This document shows positions 8,305-16,044 of a DNA stretch of 64,000 nt, piece by piece. Made by a program: the position numbers and the translations under genes. The stretch spans positions 1-64,000 of the forward strand of contig JAMPGA010000004.1 of the NCBI GenBank assembly GCA_023664185.1. Direction: 5' to 3'. The first letter of the stretch is position 1; the number at the start of each line of letters is the position of its first letter. The notes under the pieces are model-generated. The model did no database searches. It saw only the letters and a program-made list of their open reading frames with translations, and was not told the origin of the DNA. This DNA is from Muribaculaceae bacterium. Lineage in GTDB: Bacteria; Bacteroidota; Bacteroidia; Bacteroidales; Muribaculaceae.

Positions 8305-8389
8305 ATTTTCCGCCCTGCAATTTCAAGAGTTAACAATAATTAGGTTAATGAAATAATGAACAATGCTATTCTATTTTGTAGGGATCAAT

Positions 8390-8476
8390 CGCCTCAAAGA
8401 GGCGACGTAATTATAGCCCCACCACCTTGGTGTGGGGTCAGAATGATGTTATATACGACCTCTTTGAGGCCTTTTT
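8390..8476. repeat. Cluster of three palindromes between convergent units
   Basis: The hairpin CGCCTC-AAA-GAGGCG (8390-8404) and the CCTCTTTGAGG hairpin (8459-8469, followed by CC and T5 at 8472-8476) are also inverted copies of each other over 12 bp. Between them a stem CCCCAC...GTGGGG lies at 8418-8436. On the plus strand the last hairpin plus T-run looks like an intrinsic terminator. The arrangement resembles a REP-type or bidirectional terminator element. Confidence 0.5.
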
Positions 8477-8492
8477 CGCCTGCTCCCTTTTC

Positions 8493-9308
8493 TTATTTCA
8501 GGAATTCGGCGGCGCGGCGGCGGTCTACGCCAAGCTCCACGGCGCGTTTGGCATCGGCGCGGGCATCGTCGGGGCGGAAGCGCATCTTGTTGAGCGCGGC
8601 ACGGTAGAGATAGAGTTCGCCGTCGTCGGGGCTGAGCTCCAGAGCGCGGGCTATGTCGTTTGAGGCGTCTTGAAGTTCGCCGGTCATGAGGTAGCAATAG
8701 GCGCGGGCTCCATAATATTCCGATGCTTTGATGTTTCTTAGAATGTTGGTGTATAGGGGGATAGCCTCGGCATACTCTCCCAGCGAGCAGTGGAGGGCGG
8801 CGGTGATGATGCGGGTCTCGTCGGTGTCGGGGTTGTGAAGATTGAGCCACTCTACATCGTCTTTAGCTGCGGCAAATTTGCGGTGACGCAGCGAGAGGAG
8901 ACCGTGGTTGAATCTCGACTGAGTGTCGAGCGAGTCGAGCTGCATTATCAATTCGTAGTCGGCAAGCGCTTCATCGTCGCTCCCCATGGCTGTGAGTACG
9001 CGGGCGCGGTTGGCCAGAATGGTCACTGAGCGGGGTGCGAGGCGGTGTGCCTCGTTGAGTGTGGCGACCGCCAGACTGTCTTGACCCATATTGAATTGTA
9101 TCAATCCTATATTGCTCATCAGCAATATGTTTCCGGGATTGTCGGGCTCGAGCTCCAGGGCGCGGTCGAGCGAGGCGAGAGCCTTGAGCCATTCACCTTT
9201 GGCACACGCCTTGTCGGCTTCCTCCACCGCCTCCATATATGGAGTGTCGGCCACGGCAGCAAAGACCGTGCACAATGCTATCATAATCAGCAGATACAGT
9301 CTGTTCAT
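8493..9308 (-). CDS. Secreted TPR-repeat protein
   Basis: 271 residues. Residues 1-20 are a signal peptide (MNRLYLLIMIALCTVFAAVA). The rest is a solenoid of tetratricopeptide-like repeats, e.g. ALASLDRALELEPDNPGN, LAVATLNEAHRLAPRSV, ALADYELIMQLDSLD, AIPLYTNILRN and ASNDIARALELSPDDGELY. TPR proteins act as protein-protein scaffolds; the partner is unknown. The start codon overlaps the stop of the AraC gene by 4 bp (ATGA), so translation is probably coupled. This suggests it works with, or is controlled by, that regulator. Confidence 0.82.
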   Translation of the reverse strand: MNRLYLLIMIALCTVFAAVADTPYMEAVEEADKACAKGEWLKALASLDRALELEPDNPGNILLMSNIGLIQFNMGQDSLAVATLNEAHRLAPRSVTILANRARVLTAMGSDDEALADYELIMQLDSLDTQSRFNHGLLSLRHRKFAAAKDDVEWLNLHNPDTDETRIITAALHCSLGEYAEAIPLYTNILRNIKASEYYGARAYCYLMTGELQDASNDIARALELSPDDGELYLYRAALNKMRFRPDDARADAKRAVELGVDRRRAAEFLK

Positions 9309-10159
9309 AGTTCGGAGAGATTGGCACGATAGTCGCGCGGCGAGATGCCAGTGAGGTGTTTGAAATACTTACCGAAAAACGACTGGTTGGAGAAATTGAG
9401 CGCCGAGCTGATCTCCTGAATGTTCATGCCGGTGGTACGTAGCATTAGCTTGGCCTCAAGAATCACGCGGCGGTCTATCCAGTCGCCGGCGGTGCGTCCA
9501 CTCACCTCCTTGAGCACGGCCGAGAGATGTTTCGGAGTCACGAAGAGCCTATCGGCATAGAAGTTGACAGAGCGCTCGGTCTTGAAATTCTTTTCGAGGG
9601 TCTCAATGAACTGCGACAACAGTTCCTCGCGGCGCGATTTATGGTTGAGCTCGCGGGTGCGCAGGGCATATATGCCCAGGGTGTTGTAGAATAGCAGCTC
9701 ACACAGGCTTTCGAGCGCCATGGCGCCAAAGGGGCGCTCAATGTCGCGCAGCTGACGCTTCAGCATGTCGTAGATCAGCGAGAGAGATTCGTATTCCTCC
9801 GGTGTGATCTCGATCATCGGATCGCCGTTGTAGATGAGGCTATAAGGTATCACATATTGCAGCGAGGGGAGCATGTGATGCAGACACTCCTGCGACACGG
9901 TAATGAAGAAACCTTTGAAGTCGGCACTGGTTTCGAAATGGTCTACCATGTGGCCGGGTCTGAGCACCATCACCTGATAGCTCTGCATTCGGCGGGGAGA
10001 GACGTCGATTTCAGCCGACACTGTCCCCTGGCCACACACGGCCATAATCATGCTGTCGAGCCGAGCAGGAAAGGATATGAACGGTATTTCAGACGGGGTT
10101 TTGAATACGTGGATGTCGCGTCGGAATCCCAGCGAGCGTTGTAAATCCTGAGTGTGCAT
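9305..10159 (-). CDS. AraC family transcriptional regulator
   Basis: 284 residues. The N-terminal ~160 residues form a cupin-like sensing domain (SPRRMQSYQVMVLRPGHMVDHFETSADFKG). The last ~100 residues form the two-helix-turn-helix AraC DNA-binding domain, including VNFYADRLFVTPKHLSAVLKE and MNIQEISSALNFSNQSFFGKYFKHLTGISPRDYR. The ligand cannot be read from the sequence. It is followed with 4-bp overlap by a secreted TPR gene. Upstream lies mltG, 13 bp away on the same strand. Confidence 0.9.
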   Translation of the reverse strand: MHTQDLQRSLGFRRDIHVFKTPSEIPFISFPARLDSMIMAVCGQGTVSAEIDVSPRRMQSYQVMVLRPGHMVDHFETSADFKGFFITVSQECLHHMLPSLQYVIPYSLIYNGDPMIEITPEEYESLSLIYDMLKRQLRDIERPFGAMALESLCELLFYNTLGIYALRTRELNHKSRREELLSQFIETLEKNFKTERSVNFYADRLFVTPKHLSAVLKEVSGRTAGDWIDRRVILEAKLMLRTTGMNIQEISSALNFSNQSFFGKYFKHLTGISPRDYRANLSEL

Positions 10160-10172
10160 CTGTCGGAGAGGT

Positions 10173-11285
10173 CTATTTGATGTTTCGTTTGTTCAGTTCA
10201 GCCTGATAGCGGCGGGCATTGGCCATGTGGGTAGAGTAGTCGCGGGCAAAATTATGATAGCCCGAGAAGTCCTCTTTGGCACACATATAAATATAGTCGT
10301 GGTCGGGGGCATTGAGCACTGCGTCGATAGCCTCGGCCGTTGCCACTCTTATCGGGCCGGGTGGCAAACCGGAATTGAGATAAGTATTGTAGGGCGACCG
10401 GACTTTGAGGTGCTCACCCCTGATGCGCCGAAGTGTGAAGTCGCCCACGGCAAATTTCACCGTCGGGTCGGCCTGCAGACGCATACCTTTGTGCAGGCGG
10501 TTGAGATACAGACGGGCCACTTTGGGGCGTTCGTCACTCTTGGCGGTCTCCTCCTCGATAATCGAGGCTATGGTGGCCACCTCGGTTTTGCTCAGGCCTT
10601 CGCGGCGCGCCAAAGCCAGGCGCTCTTCAGTCCAGAAGCGGTTGCGGTAGTCGAGAAGTCTTTCTACCACCCCTGTGGCATCCTGGTTCCAGTAAAACTC
10701 ATATGTGTCAGGGAGAAACGCAGCGGGATAGTTGGGCTTGCTGAAACCTTTGGCGGGGAGTACATTGTCGCAAGCGGCCAGAAACTCCTCAGGGGTGCAC
10801 TCCAGCTGCGATGCTATCCGGGAGGCCAGCATGCCCATGGTTCGTGTGCCCCTGAATGATACTGTTACGGGTGTCTGGCGCCCTGTGGCCAGACGTCGCG
10901 CAGCAGTCAGAGCTGTCACTCCATTGCCTATCCTGTAAGCACCCTCCGATTTAGCACCGGTGCCACCCATGAGCGACCACATTATATAAACACGCGTCCC
11001 CATCGAAGAGCCCAGAGAGCTTTTCAGGCTGTCTTTCAGCGCCTGGCGCTCGGTGTTGCGGGGGATATACACCCAGTCGCCCCCCTCGCGGGCTCCGGTG
11101 TGTGGGATAAAGGCGAAGCACAACACCCCAAATATCACGGCAAAAAATGCAATCACGGCTATCATCACTCCCAGTGAGTGGCGGCGCAGCCATGATTCTT
11201 TTTTCTTGGCTCCTTTATTCCGTTTTCGTGTGGGAGCCTTGCGTGGAGCCGGATGCTGTCCGGAGTTATCGGTCGGTTGGGTCAT
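10173..11285 (-). CDS. mltG: Endolytic murein transglycosylase MltG (YceG family)
   Basis: 370 residues. This inner-membrane enzyme cleaves nascent glycan strands and sets their length. A basic cytoplasmic N terminus (KRNKGAKKK) precedes one transmembrane helix (about 39-60). The catalytic Glu is Glu244 in ASIIEEETAKSDERPKVARLYLNRL, followed by the signature GMRLQADPTVKFAVGD at 267-282. The family end motif YNTYLNSGLPPGPI is present at 299-312. It overlaps the upstream MerR-like gene by 4 bp (11282-11285), so the regulator and MltG are translationally coupled. Confidence 0.94.
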   Translation of the reverse strand: MTQPTDNSGQHPAPRKAPTRKRNKGAKKKESWLRRHSLGVMIAVIAFFAVIFGVLCFAFIPHTGAREGGDWVYIPRNTERQALKDSLKSSLGSSMGTRVYIMWSLMGGTGAKSEGAYRIGNGVTALTAARRLATGRQTPVTVSFRGTRTMGMLASRIASQLECTPEEFLAACDNVLPAKGFSKPNYPAAFLPDTYEFYWNQDATGVVERLLDYRNRFWTEERLALARREGLSKTEVATIASIIEEETAKSDERPKVARLYLNRLHKGMRLQADPTVKFAVGDFTLRRIRGEHLKVRSPYNTYLNSGLPPGPIRVATAEAIDAVLNAPDHDYIYMCAKEDFSGYHNFARDYSTHMANARRYQAELNKRNIK

Positions 11286-11620
11286 CTGAGTTTGTGAAGT
11301 GAGTCAAGCAGGTCTTGCAGACGGTTGCGCACGTCGCGCAGCGATGCCAGCGCCTCGGCGCGTCGGATAATGCCGTCGCGGTTGGTCTTCAGCTCCTCGC
11401 GCGCGGCTTCAATGCGCAGTCCGCGGTCGTGAAGCAGAAATTTGAGTATGCGGAGATTCTCAATATCCTTGGGCGTGTACTGGCGTGTACCTTTAGGGTT
11501 GCGACGCGGCACGGCTGTGGGAAACTGTTTCTCCCAGAACCGCAGTGTAGACTGTGGCAAATCGAGCATCTCAGCCACATCGCCTATCTTGTAAAACCGC
11601 TTGTCTGTCGATAGTGCCAT
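11282..11620 (-). CDS. MerR family transcriptional regulator
   Basis: 112 residues from the ATG at 11620. The longer in-frame opening to 11827 runs through the promoter and is rejected. A winged helix-turn-helix is visible: YKIGDVAEMLDLPQSTLRFWEKQF, then PKGTRQYTPKDIENLRILKFLLHDRGLRIEAAREEL. The C-terminal ~25 residues are a short coiled coil (RDVRNRLQDLLDSLHKL). There is no effector-binding domain or metal-binding cysteine, so it is a minimal DNA-binding member. Its stop overlaps the mltG start. The single-gene promoter upstream is divergent to that of the hydrolase at 11720. Confidence 0.88.
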   Translation of the reverse strand: MALSTDKRFYKIGDVAEMLDLPQSTLRFWEKQFPTAVPRRNPKGTRQYTPKDIENLRILKFLLHDRGLRIEAAREELKTNRDGIIRRAEALASLRDVRNRLQDLLDSLHKLR

Positions 11621-11630
11621 ATTCGCTTTG

Positions 11631-11662
11631 CAAAGATAACCAAAAAATCTCTGAGTGGCAAA
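11631..11662 (-). promoter_or_regulatory. Promoter of the merR-mltG unit
   Basis: On the minus strand TTTG (11659-11662), a 20-nt spacer and TATCTTTG (11631-11638). The ATG lies 11 bp downstream, so the leader is almost absent. Confidence 0.75.
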
Positions 11663-11676
11663 ATTCGGTGGAAAAG

Positions 11677-11707
11677 TTGGATAAGAGGGGGGATTTGTGT
11701 ACTTTTG
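11677..11707 (+). promoter_or_regulatory. Promoter of the alpha/beta hydrolase gene
   Basis: TTG (11677-11679), 20-nt spacer, TACTTTTG (11700-11707), followed by an ATG after 12 bp. It is back-to-back with the merR promoter. Confidence 0.72.
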
Positions 11708-11719
11708 TGGGTCAAAAAC

Positions 11720-12493
11720 ATGAGCATGGACAAGGATATCACACTCCGCGGAGTCAAGCTCCACTACACCGACAGCGGCGACGGCAACCGGACACTGGTG
11801 CTGATGCACGGCTGGGGATGCGACCACACCACACTGGCCTCAATCGAGCGCACGGCGCTTGCTTCGGGCTGGCGTGTGATAAATGTAGACTTTCCGGGCT
11901 TCGGCGCTTCGCAGGAGCCTCCGGAGGTTTGGGGAGTAGAGGAGTATACGCTTGTCATCGAGGATCTTATATCGGCGCTTAAGATAGACAGCCCCTCGCT
12001 GCTGGGCCATTCGTTTGGCGGAAGGGTGGGCATACTCTATGCCTCTCGCCATCCGGAGGTCGACAAGCTGATACTGGTCGACGCTGCCGGCATCAAGCCC
12101 CGACGCACATTCAGCTACTACAGGAAGGTCTATTCGTTCAAGGCTCTGAAATGGCTCATGTATCTGGCTCTCGGCCGCAAGGAAGCTGAGCAGCGTCTCG
12201 ATGCCCGGCGCGCCAAGGCCGGCTCGTCGGACTATGCCCAAGCCTCGCCCATGATGAGAAGAATACTCTCAAAGGTGGTAAATGAAGATCTTTCTGACCG
12301 CCTCCCCCTCATCAAAGCCCCCACGCTCCTCATATGGGGCGAGCGCGACACGGCCACCCCAATAGCCGATGCGCGCAAGATGGAGAGCCTAATCCCCGAT
12401 GCCGGTCTTGTGGCATTCGACAACTGCGGGCACTATAGCTTCCTCGACAATCCAACGGGCTTCAAAGCCGTGCTCGAGAGCTTTATAAAGTAA
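11720..12493 (+). CDS. Alpha/beta hydrolase
   Basis: 257 residues from the ATG at 11720; a second ATG at 11726 is also possible. The alpha/beta-hydrolase fold has an oxyanion-hole motif LMHGWGCDH at about 28-36. The nucleophile is Ser98 in GHSFGG, with Asp210 in WGERDTATP and His238 in NCGHYSFLDN. The substrate is unknown. It resembles the MhpC/BioH-like group rather than lipases with signal peptides and is cytoplasmic. The membrane MurF-like gene follows after 44 bp on the same strand, so the two are probably co-transcribed. Confidence 0.86.
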   Translation: MSMDKDITLRGVKLHYTDSGDGNRTLVLMHGWGCDHTTLASIERTALASGWRVINVDFPGFGASQEPPEVWGVEEYTLVIEDLISALKIDSPSLLGHSFGGRVGILYASRHPEVDKLILVDAAGIKPRRTFSYYRKVYSFKALKWLMYLALGRKEAEQRLDARRAKAGSSDYAQASPMMRRILSKVVNEDLSDRLPLIKAPTLLIWGERDTATPIADARKMESLIPDAGLVAFDNCGHYSFLDNPTGFKAVLESFIK

Positions 12494-12537
12494 ACATAAT
12501 CACACACACCATCACCTCACGATATTTCACTGACACT

Positions 12538-14124
12538 ATGTTCTGGCTAAGTCTGATAACTCTTATAGTGGCTCTGACGGGAACCGTCTACGAACTGCGC
12601 CGCTGCCTAATGATGCTACAGCAGAACTCCTACCGCAACGAACGCTACAACCGCTGGCTGTCTACCTCCGAAGACTCAACTTCGAAAATGCGCCTGATAA
12701 GTGGCGCCGTGGTGCTTGCTGCTTTCTCCACACTGGCCATCCCGCCGGTGGCCATGGGGCTGGTGTGCATTGTGTCGGTGCTGAATATCGTCAATCTTGC
12801 CACTGCCCGATATAAGAAACCCCTCGTTTGGACTCCCCGAGCCAAGCGCATTTATGTTGTGATGGCAGTGTTGGCCACGGCCGTGATATTCTGCTCGTTC
12901 CTGTTGGGCGGACGCGGTCTGTATGGCCTTGAGGTGGCAGCCACTACCACTCTGGGTGTGTATTGCTTCTCCCATCTGTTCCTGCTCGCTGCCAACTGGC
13001 TGCTCAAACCTGTGGAGAGCCATATCAATAAAAAATATTACAACGATGCCGCGCGTATCCTGGCCTCCATGCCCCAGCTGAAGGTGATAGGCATAACCGG
13101 CAGTTATGGCAAAACCAGCACCAAACACTATCTGAACCGCATACTTGCCGAGCACTTTGATGTGATGATGACCCCCGGCAGCTTCAACACCACCATGGGG
13201 GTGATTCGCACCGTGCGCGAGTATCTGAAGCCTTACAACGAAGTCTTTATCGTGGAGATGGGCGCCAAGCAGCCGGGCGATATCCGTGAGATCTGCGACC
13301 TGGTTCACCCCTCCATCGGCATAGTGACAGCTGTGGGTCCGCAACACTTGGAGTCGTTCAAGACCATTGAGCGCGTGCAGCAAACCAAGTTTGAGCTCGT
13401 GGACTCCCTCCCGGCCGATGGCCTGGCCGTGGTCAACGACGACTTCCCCTACGTGGCCTCGCGCCCGGTGGACAATGTGGAGTGCATACGTTATGCCGTA
13501 TCGGCCACCGGAGCAGCACAGTATACTGCCACTGATATAAAATATACCCCTGCAGGCACCACATTTGCCGTGGTTACTCCCGCCGGCGAGAGGCTCGAAT
13601 TTTCCACCCGCCTGGTGGGCGAGTGCAATGTCAGCAATCTGCTGGCCGCCATTATAGTGGCACTGCGCATGGGTGTTCCGGAGCAGAAAATCAGATATGC
13701 CGCAGAGCAGATTGAGCAGGTGGAACATAGGCTCAACATGAAGCGTACCCCCGGCGGCGTCACTATTATAGACGATGCCTTCAACTCCAACCCCACAGGC
13801 TCCGGAATGGCTCTGGATGTGCTGGCCATGATGGATACCGGGCGCCGCATTGTGGTGACCCCCGGCATGATTGAGCTGGGCGACAAGCAGGAGGAGCTCA
13901 ACCGCGAGTTCGGCCGCCGCATAGCCACCTCGGCCGACATTGCCATTGTGGTGGGCGAGTATAACCGCGATGCCATAGTGGAGGGGATAGAGAGTGTGGA
14001 GCCCCGTTCGGCCAAACTTTATACTGTAGACTCCTTTGCCGAGTCGCAGAAACTCCTTGGTGGGATGCTCAAACCCGGCGACGTGGTGCTCTATGAAAAC
14101 GACTTGCCCGATACATTCAAGTAA
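12538..14124 (+). CDS. MurF-type Mur ligase with an N-terminal membrane domain
   Basis: 528 residues. The C-terminal ~350 residues are a Mur ligase: ATP P-loop GITGSYGKTST at 185-195, EMGAKQPGDI, the central-domain signature VTAVGPQHLESF, and a C-terminal domain with IIDDAFNSNP. This matches MurF, which adds D-Ala-D-Ala to UDP-MurNAc-tripeptide. Unlike standard MurF, the first ~160 residues carry several hydrophobic helices (about 1-18, 52-90, 104-124, 131-156). The D-Ala-D-Ala ligase gene is 18 bp downstream. The pair could make the pentapeptide or a modified precursor at the membrane. Whether another murF exists elsewhere in the genome cannot be seen here. Confidence 0.82.
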   Translation: MFWLSLITLIVALTGTVYELRRCLMMLQQNSYRNERYNRWLSTSEDSTSKMRLISGAVVLAAFSTLAIPPVAMGLVCIVSVLNIVNLATARYKKPLVWTPRAKRIYVVMAVLATAVIFCSFLLGGRGLYGLEVAATTTLGVYCFSHLFLLAANWLLKPVESHINKKYYNDAARILASMPQLKVIGITGSYGKTSTKHYLNRILAEHFDVMMTPGSFNTTMGVIRTVREYLKPYNEVFIVEMGAKQPGDIREICDLVHPSIGIVTAVGPQHLESFKTIERVQQTKFELVDSLPADGLAVVNDDFPYVASRPVDNVECIRYAVSATGAAQYTATDIKYTPAGTTFAVVTPAGERLEFSTRLVGECNVSNLLAAIIVALRMGVPEQKIRYAAEQIEQVEHRLNMKRTPGGVTIIDDAFNSNPTGSGMALDVLAMMDTGRRIVVTPGMIELGDKQEELNREFGRRIATSADIAIVVGEYNRDAIVEGIESVEPRSAKLYTVDSFAESQKLLGGMLKPGDVVLYENDLPDTFK

Positions 14125-14142
14125 ATAATTTAGAATAGCATA

Positions 14143-15327
14143 ATGAAAACAAACATCGGAGTATTTTTCGGCGGACGTTCCACCGAACACGAAATTTCCG
14201 TCATCTCTGCCTCACAGGCCATGGCCGCCATAGATCGTGAGAAATATGACGTTACTCCAATCTATATCTCCAAACAGGGACGCTATTATACCGGCGAGGC
14301 TCTGTTTGACATAAAAAACTACAAGGATATACCTTCGCTTCTCGAGAAATGCACACAGGTATATATGGAGCCCAGCTATGGCGACTACAACCTCTACCGG
14401 GTTAAGAAGCCTATGTTCGGCTCGGCCGTGGTCACTACACTGGATGTGGTGATTCCGGTGCTCCATGGTTCCAACGTAGAGGACGGCATTTTTGAGGGTG
14501 TGCTCGAGACCATAGGTATACCCTATGCCGGATGCAACACTCTGGCCAGCGCCAACGGCATGGACAAGATAACGATGAAGATGATTCTGCGCGAATGTGG
14601 CGTGCCCGTGATTGACTATGTGTGGTTTACCGACAAGGAATGGTTTGCGCGCCGCGACGAGCTGATAAATCGCATAGAGGAAAAAATAGGCTATCCCGCC
14701 ATTGTCAAGCCTGCCAATCTGGGCTCGAGCGTGGGTATAGGCCGTGCCGCCAACCGCGAGCAGCTGATCGAGAAAATCGATGTGGCTCAGAAATACTCCT
14801 CACGTCTTATCGTGGAGCATATGGTGGACAACCTGAAGGAGATAAACTGCTCAGTGCTCGGAGATTGCGACGAATATCAGTCGTCGGTGCTCGAGGAGCC
14901 CATCAAGAGCGCCGAGATACTCTCGTATGAAGACAAATACATGGGTGGCACCAAGGGAGCCAAGGGCATGCAGGCATCGCAAAAGCGCATTCCTGCCGAG
15001 TTGCCTGAGGATGTGACCAAGCGCATACAATTTCTGGCCGGCGAGACGTTCCGTGTGCTGGGATGCCACGGTGTGAGCCGAATAGACTTCATAATCGACG
15101 ATGACAAGAATGAAATCTATGTCAACGAGATCAACACCATTCCCGGCTCACTGTCGTTCTATCTGTGGGAGGCCACAGGAATCCCCTTCACCGAGCTTAT
15201 GGATAGGCTGGTGCGCCTGGCTCTGAAGCGTAAGCGCGAGCAGGGGCAGAAAACCGTGAGCTACGACCAGAATATTTTTGCCATGACCGGAGGTGCCAAG
15301 GGTGGCATCAAGGGCGCAAAGGCTTAA
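14143..15327 (+). CDS. ddl: D-alanine-D-alanine ligase family protein
   Basis: 394 residues, an ATP-grasp enzyme that joins two D-alanines for peptidoglycan. Visible features are the N-terminal FFGGRSTEHEISV with Glu15, PVLHGSNVEDGIFEG (106-119), the ATP-binding KPANLGSSVGIG (189-200), and metal ligands in SRIDFIIDD and NEINTIPGS (328-336). The loop SYEDKYMGGTKG corresponds to the omega loop that decides D-Ala versus D-lactate as second substrate. I cannot settle the specificity by eye. The C terminus carries a Gly/Lys/Ala tail (GGAKGGIKGAKA). It follows the membrane MurF-like gene and precedes a tiny membrane protein. Confidence 0.9.
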   Translation: MKTNIGVFFGGRSTEHEISVISASQAMAAIDREKYDVTPIYISKQGRYYTGEALFDIKNYKDIPSLLEKCTQVYMEPSYGDYNLYRVKKPMFGSAVVTTLDVVIPVLHGSNVEDGIFEGVLETIGIPYAGCNTLASANGMDKITMKMILRECGVPVIDYVWFTDKEWFARRDELINRIEEKIGYPAIVKPANLGSSVGIGRAANREQLIEKIDVAQKYSSRLIVEHMVDNLKEINCSVLGDCDEYQSSVLEEPIKSAEILSYEDKYMGGTKGAKGMQASQKRIPAELPEDVTKRIQFLAGETFRVLGCHGVSRIDFIIDDDKNEIYVNEINTIPGSLSFYLWEATGIPFTELMDRLVRLALKRKREQGQKTVSYDQNIFAMTGGAKGGIKGAKA

Positions 15328-15347
15328 TCCCCCAGACGACAGGGACA

Positions 15348-15527
15348 ATGGGCAATCTGTTTTACTGGATACTGGCGGCATTCATCTTCGGAATCCTTTC
15401 CGGAGGTCTCTACACATGGATGTCGCCCCGCCGGGGGCAATTCAAACGTCTCATTCTAAGGAGTGTGGCTGCCTACTCGGCTGTGGCACTCGGCATTGTC
15501 TATATCCTGTATGTTTTCTTTGATTAG
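15348..15527 (+). CDS. 59-residue two-helix membrane protein
   Basis: ATG at 15348 and TAG at 15525-15527, starting 20 bp after the ligase stop. The peptide has two hydrophobic segments (about 5-24, FYWILAAFIFGILSGGL, and 40-58, VAAYSAVALGIVYILYVFF). They are joined by a basic loop (SPRRGQFKR), which predicts a hairpin with the loop in the cytoplasm. No family is recognised. It sits in the MurF/Ddl transcript and ends 11 bp before the convergent rlmH. The clean amphipathic layout, co-orientation and spacing argue that it is a real gene. The length is below usual annotation cut-offs. Confidence 0.65.
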   Translation: MGNLFYWILAAFIFGILSGGLYTWMSPRRGQFKRLILRSVAAYSAVALGIVYILYVFFD

Positions 15528-15537
15528 AGCGCAGCGG

Positions 15538-16011
15538 TCAGTCGTGGTGATAGGGTTCACCCCTCATTATGGTGGTGGCGCGATATAGCTGCTCGGCAAA
15601 AAAGAGCCTTACCATTTCATGTGTGAAGGTCATTTTCGACAACGACAGCTGGCGGTCGGCTCTACTATATACCTCGGCTGAAAATCCATAGGGGCCTCCG
15701 ATAACGAAAACCATCCTTTTGAGTCCGCTGACCATGCCTCTCTCCACCTCGGCGGCAAACTGACGGGATGTGAGCTGGACACCGCGCTCGTCGAGCAGAG
15801 TCACCAGATCGCCCCCCTGGATGGCGGCAAGTATCAGCTTGCCCTCGCGCTGCTTCTGCACCTCTTCGCTCAGGCCACGTGTGGAGCGCAGGTCGGGAAT
15901 GATGACAAACTCCACGGGCACGTGGTGTGAAGCTCGGCGCACATAGTCGTCGACAGCCGAAGATATATATGGTGTGGCCGTCTTTCCCACGGCTATTACT
16001 ACAATTTTCAT
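15538..16011 (-). CDS. rlmH: 23S rRNA pseudouridine-1915 N3-methyltransferase
   Basis: 157 residues from the ATG at 16011; the longer open frame upstream overlaps nadC on the other strand. It is a SPOUT-class methyltransferase that acts on pseudouridine 1915 in helix 69 of 23S rRNA. The family pattern is clear: N-terminal MKIVVIAVGKT, the trefoil-knot SAM site FVIGGPYGF, and the C-terminal LSLSKMTFTHEMVRLFFAEQLYRA ending GEPYHHD. The length equals the family norm of about 155-160. It is divergent to nadC with 33 bp between the start codons. Confidence 0.95.
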   Translation of the reverse strand: MKIVVIAVGKTATPYISSAVDDYVRRASHHVPVEFVIIPDLRSTRGLSEEVQKQREGKLILAAIQGGDLVTLLDERGVQLTSRQFAAEVERGMVSGLKRMVFVIGGPYGFSAEVYSRADRQLSLSKMTFTHEMVRLFFAEQLYRATTIMRGEPYHHD

Positions 16012-16044
16012 TACGGAATATGTAAATATAAATGTTTCAATGAT

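Noticed and set aside
12676..14190. 504-codon open frame antisense to the MurF-like gene
   Set aside because: Sequence is His/Gly-rich with no family pattern, and the plus strand carries clear Mur ligase motifs. It is a shadow of codon bias.
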